Shown: in pieces, positions 9,212 to 20,000 of the stretch | Numbering within the stretch: the stretch's first letter is position 1 | Layout of the letters: every line of letters starts with the position of its first letter | Assembly: GCA_902806595.1 (NCBI GenBank) | Contig: CADCXC010000020.1 | Coordinates: 140,773 to 204,772 of the forward strand | Source: Pyrenopolyporus hunteri | Taxonomy: Eukaryota > Ascomycota > Sordariomycetes > Xylariales > Hypoxylaceae | Direction of reading: 5' to 3' | Length of the DNA stretch: 64,000 nt | Program-made: the position numbers and the translations under genes | Notes under the pieces: model-generated | The model's database searches: none | The model's input: only the letters and a program-made list of their open reading frames with translations | Told to the model about the DNA's origin: nothing

Positions 9212-11001
9212 ATGAATATTACACTAATACTTTTTTTAATAGGAATCTTAGGGTTTGTGTTAAATAGAAAAAATATTATACTGATGCTTATTTCCATTGA
9301 AATAATGCTACTTTCTATAACATTTTTAATATTGGTAAGTTCACTTAACATTGATGATATAATTGGCCAAACTTATGCTATCTATATAATAGCAGTAGCA
9401 GGTGCAGAATCTGCTATAGGTTTGGGTATTCTAGTTGCTTTCTATAGATTAAATCTTTCTTTGTTTTCTTTCTATCTATCCTACAATAAGACTTCGGTAC
9501 CTTTTTGTAAAAATGTGAATAAAATCCCTCAACAAAGATATTACTCAACTAATGTTAGCAATAGAAATTATAGTAATTCATATATAGACCCTTGATTCAT
9601 TACCGGTATTTTTGACGCGGAAAGTTCTTTTGTAGTAACTATTTTAAAAAATCCTAGATATAAAACAGGGTGAAATGTTCAAGCTAGAGTACAAATAAAA
9701 ATGCATGAAATCGACAGAGTTCTAATAGAAAACATTAGAAAATATTTTGGTAATATTGGTTATATATCTAAACCTAATGATAAAAATTTAACTGTTGAAT
9801 TTAGAGTTAGTACTTTAAATGATTTAATTGACATAATTATACCTCATTTTGATAAATATCCCTTAAAAACCAAAAAATATGTGGATTTTTTATTATTTAA
9901 AGATATTGTTTTATTAATGAAAAACAAAGAACATAATACCTTAGAAGGTATCCAAAAAATAGTTGATATAAAAGCGTCATTAAATACTGGTTTAACTGAA
10001 AATTTAAAAGAAGCATTCCCTAATACATTAGCTTTAAATTATTTAGATTATAATTTCTCATATGATAATATAGATCCTAAATGAATGGCAGGATTTTGTA
10101 CAGGAGAATCAAATTTCTTTATTACAGTTCAAAAATCTAAAACCAAAACAGGTTTAGCTACATCATTAAGGTTTTCAATTGCTCAACATTCAAGAGATTT
10201 ATTATTTTTAGAAGGCTTTGTAAAATTCTTTAATTGTGGATACGTGTCTAATTATAAAAATCGTTTAATCTGCGAATTTATTGTTACTAAGATTGATGAT
10301 ATAAATAAATATATTATTCCTTTTTTTGAAGAAAATTTAATATTAGGATCAAAATATTCAAATTATTTAGATTTCAAACAAGCAGCCAAAATAATAATAA
10401 ATAAGGAACATTTAAATAAAGACCTCCTGCCGTCCTGTAAATAAATAAATAGCGGGCGGGCTGGAGGGCAGGCTCCGCCTTCGGGATTAGAAAGGATTTT
10501 ATTTATAGAGAATAAAATCACAACATTTTTTAAGGAAAAATTGTAAATAATCATAGATAAGATAGGGTCCAAAGAATACATGATCAAGGTGAAGTAAATC
10601 TTCATCTAGTTTTCCTAACAGAGCAGCCTTTACGGATTATTTCATTAGCAAGCTCTAGGAAAGCGAAACCATCAAATTGCGGGGAGTTCTTAAAGACAAA
10701 TCTACCAAATTATTATAGTAATATAATAATGGAACAGGTAATGACTCGTTGTAAGGTAATAACGATTTGTATGAAGAAATGAAATAGATAATCCGCAGCC
10801 AAACACTTATTACTATAATAAGTAAGGTGTACAGTTCATCGACTAAATGGTGGTTGGTGTTATTATTAATAATAATAATGCTTAAGATATAGTCAGACAT
10901 AACTTAATAGTTATGGAATTACCCTAGCCTTCCTAAGGAAATTATATTTCTAGGGAAAAGGGGGAAAACGAAGAGGAAGTATTGCTATAGAATATAAATA
11001 A
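9212..11001 (+). CDS. nad4L: NADH dehydrogenase subunit 4L, two exons
   Basis: Exons 9212-9450 and 10971-11001. This is the small membrane subunit of complex I. Exon 1 reads MNITLILFLIGILGFVLNRK... AGAESAIGLGILVAFYR, and exon 2 completes the Leu codon and ends RGSIAIEYK-TAA. The stop TAA shares its last A with the nad5 ATG (TAATG), the conserved fungal nad4L/nad5 overlap, so the two are surely co-transcribed. Confidence 0.95.
9451..10444 (+). CDS. LAGLIDADG endonuclease of nad4L intron, truncated
   Basis: In frame with nad4L exon 1. Two LAGLIDADG motifs: WFITGIFDAESSF near 9593 and WMAGFCTGESNFF near 10082. The usual tail (HL...G...I...GMN) is cut at KEHLNKD by a GC-rich insert at about 10423-10484, giving LLPSCK-stop. 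Beyond the insert the old tail resumes as GGATTAGAAAGGATTTTATT. Both motifs precede the cut, so activity may be reduced rather than lost. Confidence 0.8.
10423..10484. repeat. GC-rich cluster inserted in the nad4L HEG
   Basis: About 60 bp including CTGGAGGGCAGGCTCCGCC, related to CTGGAGGGTAGCTCCGCC near 46060. It interrupts a coding tail and creates a premature stop. Confidence 0.7.
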
Positions 11002-14000
11002 TGTATTTAGTCATAATAATTTTACCTTTATTAGGATCTATAGTTTCTGGCTTTTTTGGTAGAAAAGTTGGGGTTCGCGGTGCACAGTTTATTACATGTT
11101 TTAATGTAATAGTTACAACAATTTTTGCAGTGTTAGCATTTTTTGAGGTAGGATTTAATAATATACCAGTATCAATTGAGTTATTTAGATGAATTGATAG
11201 TGAATGATTTAACATTATATGAGGTTTTGAATTTGATAGCTTAACAGTTACTATGTTAATACCTGTTTTGATTATAAGTTCTTTAGTTCATATATATTCA
11301 ATATCGTACATGAGCAATGATCCTCGGTGAGGTCGCGTCAGGGGAAAACGCGTCTATGGGGAAATACTGTCAAATTACGGGAAACTCCTAAAGCTTAAGG
11401 TACCAAACTGTAGTTGAAAAACTACGAGTGGCTGAAGTAATTACTCAGGTACGGTAATAAGTCTTAAGATTTGTGAAAACAAAATGGACAATCGCGTATC
11501 TAAGTCAACAATACTAAATAGTATTATTGTAAAAGAGCAAAGAGTAGACGACAGTAGATCTATTAATTCGCATTTAATGGATTTAAGGTGTACTCTAAAG
11601 GGTTTTGAAAGAAACAGAGGCGTAAGCCTCGGTTTCAACCTGCAACAAGGTTGAAACTCCTATACCAAAATCCCATTTAAGCAATTCGATTTTAAAAAAT
11701 TTTCTACCTTTAATTCTGCAGCCGTAAATCCTGGAGTCTGATCTGGTTTAATAGATGGCGAGGGTTCATTTAGTATATTAGTAGATATAAATAAAACTCG
11801 TCGTTTAGGTTGACGTGTTCAATTGAAATTTCAATTAGGTTTGCACACAAAAGATCTTAATTTATTATATCTGTTACAACAATATTTAGGTGGTATAGGT
11901 TCTATTCATCTAGCTCGAAACAGAGATATAGTTAATTATTCAATAGATTCAATTAAAGATTTAAATAAACTGATAATTCATTTAGAAAAATATCCGTTAT
12001 TAACTCAAAAAGCCGCGGACTTTTTATTATTTAAACAAGCAGTAGAACTAATGAATAATAAAGCTCATCTTACTGTTGAAGGATTAAATCAAATAGTAAA
12101 TATCAAAGCCGGAATGAATCTAGGTTTGTCTGACAAATTAAAATCAGAGTTTGCTGGATATATTCCGGTTCAAAGACCTGTAATTAATTATGATAATGTA
12201 ATTTTGGACCCTTGTTGAATTTCAGGATTTGTTAGCGCTGAGGGGAACTTTGATGTTCGTATGCCATCAACCAATAGTAAATTGGGTTATCGTGTACAAT
12301 TGAGATTTAGAATATCTCAACATAGTAGAGATCTTAGATTAATGGAAAAAATTGTTGATTATTTTGGATCAGGAAAGATTTACAAGTATGGTGGTAAGTC
12401 TGCTGTTAGTTTTACAATAGTTGATTTCACTGATATTACCAATATAATAATTCCTTTTTTTGACAAAAACCCTATAATTGGTATAAAACTTTATGATTAT
12501 CTTGATTGATGTAAAATTCATAGTTTAATGGTTAACCGTTCTCATCTTACAGTTGAGGGTATAAATTCAATTAGGGTGATAAAATCCGGTATGAATACAG
12601 GTAGAAATTTTTAATATAATTAACCTTTGTTAACTAGGTATTTAAAATACCATAAATCAATTGCATAATAAATTTGGTTGTAAGCATAATCAGAGATTCT
12701 TTAGTTATTTAAGTTTGTTTACTTTTATGATGATTATATTAGTTACAGGTAATAATTATCTGTTAATGTTTGTAGGATGGGAAGGTTACCTCAAATGCCT
12801 TACATGACTATACTTATATATTAATTTAATAGTTTTTATTTATGTTAATACTTGATTTAAAAATAAAATTAAGGGTAAAACATTTAATTACTCTAGTTCT
12901 GTCTCGAGTTTTCATTCTTGTGAAAACGTATCTTTAATAATAGGATCTTTATTAGGAAACTCTTATATTAGAAAAAGTAAATCTAATCCAGGTATAATAA
13001 TTAATTTTATAAAATGCAGCGATAACATAGAATACTTAATGTGATTCCATCAACGTTTGGTTTGCAGTGGGTATTGTAGTTCAAAAAAACCTAAATTAAA
13101 AAAAATAATATCTAAAAAGAATAAAATAATGTATATCCTTCATATAAATAGTTATAATTTACCTGGTTTAAAATGACTATTTGATATGTTTTACGTTTGT
13201 TCATTAGGGATTAGTAAGACAGAACAAAAAGTAATACCTAGTGATTTAGAAAAATTTTTAACTCCTTTATCCCTAGCTACATGATATTTAGATGGTACGG
13301 ATAAATTACCTAGATTACCTGAGTCTAGTTTTATTTTTACTAATAAAGATTCGGTATTTATATCAGATATCTTAAAAAATAAATATAATTTAGATATAAT
13401 TACACAATTAAAAGATAATGGTAAGGTTTTCCTTTATATTAAAAATTCTTCATTGGAAGAATTTACCGGTATAGTTAAACCTTATGTTTTACCTTCGTTA
13501 CAATATAAATTGAAAGGTCAACACAATAAATTATCATTATGAAGTTCTAATCCTGCAAATAGCAGAAGTTATTCCACAAACGTTAAAAATATAAAGTCTA
13601 CAATGGATTATAAAAAAGCATATGAATTAAGTATTATACAAAAAGAGGCTTTAATAGGTATAATCTTAGGGGATGGGTTTATAGAAAGAAATAAACCTAG
13701 TCATAATGCAAGATTAAGAATAGAGCAATCTTATCCTGAAAAGGAAAATTACTTAAATAGTTTATATGAATTGTTAGAACCTTTAACTTTAATGAAACCG
13801 ACGATATTAACAAGGAATGACAAAAGAGGTTTTACTACTAAGACCTTATATTTTAGGACTCTTGCTATGCCTTGTTTGAATTATTACCATGAGTTATTTT
13901 ACCCAAATAAGAAAAAGATAATACCGAGAAATCTGGAGGAGCTATTAACAGCTAGAGGGTTAGCGTTTTGAATCATGGATGATGGAGGGAAATCCGTGTA

Positions 14001-17000
14001 TAATCAAACTATTCTTCATACAAGATCTTTTAGTAAAGAAGATGTTTTGTATCTTCAATTTGTACTAGAGAGAAACTTTTCTTTAAGAACAAGATTAGAA
14101 GAGAAAACCAAGGATCAATGAGTTATCTATATCCCGGTTAGACAAAAAATAAGACTAAAAGATATTGTCGGTCCATACATGCATGATAGTATGCTTTATA
14201 AAATATAAATTAATATATAAGTATAGTTATAGTTAGTAGTTTAAATTACATTAATTAGAAAAAAAAATGTATTACTACTAGCAACACTGTTGAAAACGAT
14301 TAAATAAAGTTAATTTATAGATCGTCGGTTGAGTTATTTTGGGATCGCGATTGACTGGATCAATGGTGGGTGTCTAAGCGCAAGCATAAGATGCTTAATG
14401 TACAGTCAGAATGTTTATATTTTTAATATACCAAGGCTTAAAATAAAACCAATTAGGTATTAAGTACAGGGGATAAATATTTAACTTTATGTATTTATTA
14501 TATATGTAGCTTATGTCTATATGTATATCAACACATAATTATTTATTCTAAACATTCGGTGGGAGTTTGTTCTTATTTATTAGTAAGTTTCTGATTTACT
14601 AGAATAGCCGCAAACCAAAGTTCTATATCTGCATTTTTAACTAATAGAGTGGGTGATTGTTTCTTAACAGTTGGAATGTTTGCTATTCTATGAAGTCTAG
14701 GTAATTTAGATTATGCTACAGTATTTACATTAGCTCCATATATAAACGAAAATGTGGTAACTATTATAGGTATATGTTTATTAATAGGTGCAATGGCCAA
14801 AAGTTCTCAACTTGGTCTTCACGTATGATTACCTATGGCGATGGAAGGTCCAGATTTTAGTAGGGCTTTCCTTAAACTTCACTATATGCGGGGACACCCT
14901 GTTTTAAGTCTTGGTCCCCTTAGATTTAGTCTATTCGGAAAAATCCAAGATGAGGGACAATCCGCAGTAAATTCTAACAGAAGTTACTCAGAGACTACAT
15001 GTGAAGCGTTTAGATTAAAAAATGATTTATTTAAGCTATGGTTTATAGGTTTTGTAGAAGGGACAGGGTCTTTTATCATAAATAAGGACGGATGCTTAGA
15101 ATTTAAAATTACCCAATCAAGTAAAGACGCTCAAATTTTATTCATGATAAAAAAAGAGTTAGGTTTTGGTGTGGTTAGAGCACAAAAGTCTAAAAATACT
15201 CATAGTTATATTGTTTATGATATAAAAAATATATTAAAACTTATTTCTATCTTCAATGGTAATATTTTTTTCGATAGTAAAAAAGAACAATTTAAATTAT
15301 GATTAAATGCTTTTAATTTAAAATATAAAGAAAATATATTGTATTTAGATAAAGAGTTTAAACCTGGTTTAAAGGATGCTTGATTATCTGGTTTCACCGA
15401 CGCAGAAGGATGCTTTACTTGTTCTGTGGATGATAATGAGTCAAATACTGCTAAATTAGTTAGATTGAGTTATATTTTATGTACTTTGCCTAAAGAAAAT
15501 TCTGAAAATATGGATCATCTAGCTAATATATTAGGCGGTAAAAAACATCTTATAAAAAACTATGGTGGGTACAATGTAACAGTTAATACTACTAAATTAC
15601 TTTCTGTTGTACAATATTTTAATATTTATCCTTTAAAAACTAAAAAGTTTATTCTATATTTTAATTGAATAAAAATATATAAACTAGTAGTGAATAAAAA
15701 GCACAAGAATTCTGAAGGTTTACTATTGATATTAAGATATAAAGATAATATAAATAAATCAAATTATAATAAATAAATCATCTTTTAATACAAATGAAGA
15801 TATAGTCCGATCAGTTAAGTAATTAACTGCGTATTTTTAATAATGTATATTAAGAATCAACAATTTTGCCTACTCCAGTCAGTGCATTAATACACGCTTA
15901 AAAAGTCTAAGCAACTTATAATAGGCGTATAATCTGCCAAACTCCGGGGAACTCCGATGTTTAGTATACTAAGTATTTAATGAAAAGTTTAGGTATGGCC
16001 TACTGTAATGAGTAGGGTATAGTAATAAGTACTAAACGATGAAAAGAAAGGACAATCGCGGATCTAACCTTATAGTGTTTAGATAGAATATTATAGGAAA
16101 AGAGCAACGAGTAGACGGCAGAGCTTAGGAAGGTTAATTCTTCGAAGTAAGGTGTACTCTAGCAGCCTGGAGACTGGTGGTAAAAATAAATAAGAATTCT
16201 TCTTAATAAATTTACCTTAATTGTATATAACCAGCTTTCCCTTCATGTTATTTATATTTTTTAAAAATAGTTAACAAGGGTAAAGGTTACGATAACGGCA
16301 ACGATGGTTACCAAAAATTTTTTTAGTACAAAGTCAAGTTATAAATCAGAATTACACCCTTGATTCGTCACGGGTTATACGGATGGAGAAGGAAGTTTTT
16401 CTATAAGAATGCGTAAAAAACTAAATAGCTCTTTAGGTTATCAAGTTAGTTTAGTCTATTCTATTGTAGCTGAACAAAATCCTTTAAATTTAATTCTTTT
16501 AGAAAAAGTTAAGGAATATTTTAAGGATAAGGGTAGTATTAGTAAATCGGCAAATATGTATTCTTATGAAATTTCAGCTGTAAATTCTTTAGATCTTGTG
16601 AAGGAACATTTTGAAAATTATCCTCTTCAAACTACTAAATCTTTACATTTTAAATTATGATGTGAAGTCTTAGAGATTATAAAAAAAAAAGAACATTTAA
16701 CTGAAGAAGGGTTCATAAAAATATTATCTAAAAAAGCTGTATTCCCTAAAGGGTTATCTTCAAATTTATTAGAATTTTACCCTAATATTGTTCCATCTAA
16801 TAAACCAGTGTTTGTTCCTAGTGAAGAGAAATTAGATCCTAATTGAATCGTAGGATTTGCACAAGCAGATGGAACATTTGGTTTAAATTATATTAAACAA
16901 TCTAGAATGAAATTAGGTTATACTTTAGGGATATGTGGTTTAAATTCTAAAATTTATGCTCCTATAAAGGTTCAATCTCAATTACGTAAATTTAGTAGTA

Positions 17001-20000
17001 AAAGAGACAATGAGCTTCATCCTTGATTTATAACAGGATTCACAGATGGTGAAGGTAGTTTTTTTATTAGTATTACAAAGAATAACAATCTAAAGTTAGG
17101 TTGACGAGTTCAAACAGGGTTTGCTATTGAGCTTCATGAGAAGGATCTGGTTTTATTAGAAAAAATTCAAGCTTTTTTTAATGGAGTTGGAGATATATCT
17201 ATCCCTCGTGAGGGTATAGTTAGATACAGGGTAAGATCTCTTAAAGAATTACAAATAATTATAAATCATTTCGATAACTACCCTTTAATTTCACAAAAAA
17301 AAGCAGACTACGATTTATTCAAACAAGTTTACTTTATGCTTAATAAAAAAGAACACTTGATTATAGAGAATTTTAATAAAATTCTTTCAATTAAAGATTC
17401 AATAAATAAAGGAGGTCTATCTGAGGAATTAAAAAAGGCATACCCTGATTATATACCAGCGTATAGGCCTTTAATTACTAATAGTAAAATTCAAAATCCT
17501 AATTGGTTAGCTGGATTTACAGCTGCTGAAGGTTGTTTTTTAATTAATTTAATGAAATCTGACACTCATAAATTAAAGGAGAGAGTTAATTTAAAATTTA
17601 ATATAACTCAACACATAAGAGATGAGGAATTAATTAGTAGCTTTGTAGAATATTTAGATTGTAAAAATGTATATAAACAAGGTGAGATAGTTGATTTTTG
17701 AGTTTCTAAATTTGAGGACATTATTAATAAAATAATACCATTTTTTGAAAAATATCCTATTGAAGGGGTAAAATACAAAGATTTTGAGGATTTTCGTACT
17801 GTCGCATATCTTATGAAAAATAAAGCTCATTTAACATTCGACGGATTAGAACAAATAAAAAAAATTAAAGCAGGAATGAACAAAGGTAGAATATTCGATA
17901 AAGATAGTTCAGAAAAAGAAAAAAACCTTTATATTTTATCTAAGAATACCCAGAAAAGAACATATTGTTCTTTGATTAGTCAACCTCAATTCCGAATTAC
18001 TCAACATGAACGTGATTTAATCGTTTTAAATAGAATTATTGAGTCTATGGGTTGCGGGACTCTAGTTAAACCAGGTGAAGGTAGAGATAGATATACGATC
18101 TCTGTAGCTAATTTAAAAGATCTAACTGAGATTGTTATACCTTTATTTAAAACCCATCAGATACATGGAGCAAAATTCGCGGATTTTTTGGATTTTTGTG
18201 AAGGTCTTCATTTGATAAAAATGAAGGCGCATTTGACCCCGGAGGGTTTGAAGAAATTACACGATTTAGCGAAAGGAATGAATACAGGAAGAAAATTTTA
18301 AAAATGAAAAACGCCAACACTATGTATTTATATTCTGATTTATTTATTTGACAAAAAAAAAGTAGCCGTGGATTAACGTGAGTTAATCTATTATTATATC
18401 ACTATATGCTGGGATTGCCTGAAAGCAAGTTTATTTATATTTTAAGATTCGTCTTAGATAAGATAAATAAGAAAATCTTGTGATTTAGATTAGAACTTTC
18501 TATTCTAAAAAGGGCCTATCAGCAGGAAACCTTTGCAAATGAAAAGGGATCCTCAGAGACTCTACGTGATATAGCATATAATTTTGATGAGTATTCTTTA
18601 TTAATGCCTCAACATAAAAAAAAATTTAAAAAATCGTTTTTAGAGTGATTTATAGGATTAACAGAAGGATGTGGATCTTTTATTGTATCTAAAAATAAAG
18701 TTTATTTTGATATAACTTTAAATCTTGATGATATTCAGATTATTTATTATATAAGAAAAGAATTAGGTTTTGGTAAAGTTTTAATTAGAGATGGTGATAG
18801 CTACGCCCCAAAATGTAGCTTTTATGTTTCTTCTTCAATTAATTTTTTAAGGTTAATCCATTTATTTAATGGGAACTTATCTAGTAATACTAAAAAAGAA
18901 GAATTTAAAGTATGACTTAATACTTTTAATGAATTATATAATATGAATGTTTATTTTAAAGATCAGTTAGTTAAAATTAGTTTACATTCAGGATGGTTAT
19001 CTGGATTTATAGATGGATATAGTACTAATTGTTTTTTAGTAGGCGTGCCTATAAAATCCGATAATTCTACTTTAAATTCGAGTTCAAATTTACTCGGAAC
19101 TGGTTACAATTACAGATTTGAAGTTTTCCATAAAGATTTTTATGTAATTAAATCTATTCGAGATGTTTTTTTTAATCTTAATACTTTAGAATATAAAAAT
19201 ATTAAGAAAAGTGAGGAAGGTTGAATTTTTTATTGCTCATCCTCTACTAAGCTTAAAGTTATTATTAATTATTTTTCCAGATATAATCTAAAAACAAAGA
19301 AATCTTTATTATTTACTAAATGACGTAAAATACATAAGGAGTCTTTAAAATAAGAAGCTTATTAGGGAAGGTGTGCAAGCTAAGCATATCATAATTAAAG
19401 AGGCGCATTTGTTAGTGCCTACACAAATTTAGCGCAGGGAGAGGAGGTGGGAAATAGTATTAATAAAGATATTCAAAGATAAATTATATGTTAAAGATCT
19501 AGTCCGATCCATATTGAAATTTATGGTGTGTTAATTATAAATTTTATAATTAGCCAACAAAATTGTACTGCGGGAGTTTACTTGCTAATTCGTTCGTCTC
19601 CTTTAATAGAATATAGTTCTGTTGTTTTATTATTAATTTTATGACTAGGTGCTATCACTACTGTATTTAGTTCTCTTGTTGGATTATTTCAACAAGATAT
19701 TAAAAAAGTTATTGCCTATTCCACAATGAGTCAATTAGGAATGATGGTAATAGCAGTAGGTTTATCATCATATAACATAGCTTTATTCCATCTTGTTAAT
19801 CATGCTTTTTATAAAGGATTATTATTCTTAGGAGCTGGAGCGGTTATTCATGCAGTTGGAGATAACCAGGATTTTAGAAGATATGGTGGATTAATTTCAT
19901 TCTTACCTTTAACTTATTCTGTTATGTTAATAGCTAGTCTTAGTTTAGTGGCTTTTCCTTTCATGACTGGATTTTATAGTAAAGATTTTATATTAGAATC

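Larger units (their letters stand above)
9451..10970 (+). mobile_element. nad4L intron 1, group I
   Basis: The intron splits the Leu codon of FYRLRGS (T at exon end, G at intron end). The HEG is fused to exon 1. A core-like 3' part is seen between about 10610 and 10910, including AAGCTCTAGGAAAGCGAAACC and AGATATAGTCAGACAT. Confidence 0.8.
16309..19565 (+). mobile_element. nad5 intron 5, group I with two HEG genes
   Basis: The intron follows the 11-nt exon GCAACGATGGT and precedes T-ACT-GCG-GGA. A long HEG frame is fused to the exon; then comes the core (ATATGCTGGGATTGCC near 18413, ATCAGCAGGAAACC near 18519, GGATCCTCAGAGACTCTACG near 18548, AGATCTAGTCCGATCC near 19495) with a second HEG in its loop. 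Confidence 0.8.

Noticed and set aside
16304..18301. Intein in the nad5 intron 5 protein
   Set aside because: The inserted endonuclease starts after a Cys-containing region, but no His-Asn followed by Cys/Ser/Thr is seen at its end, and the host is itself an HEG. An in-frame HEG insertion explains it better.
18302..18330. Alternative nad5 micro-exon GCCAACACTATG
   Set aside because: It loosely resembles the ATMV exon but does not restore phase with TAGVYLL; GCAACGATGGT at 16298 does so exactly.
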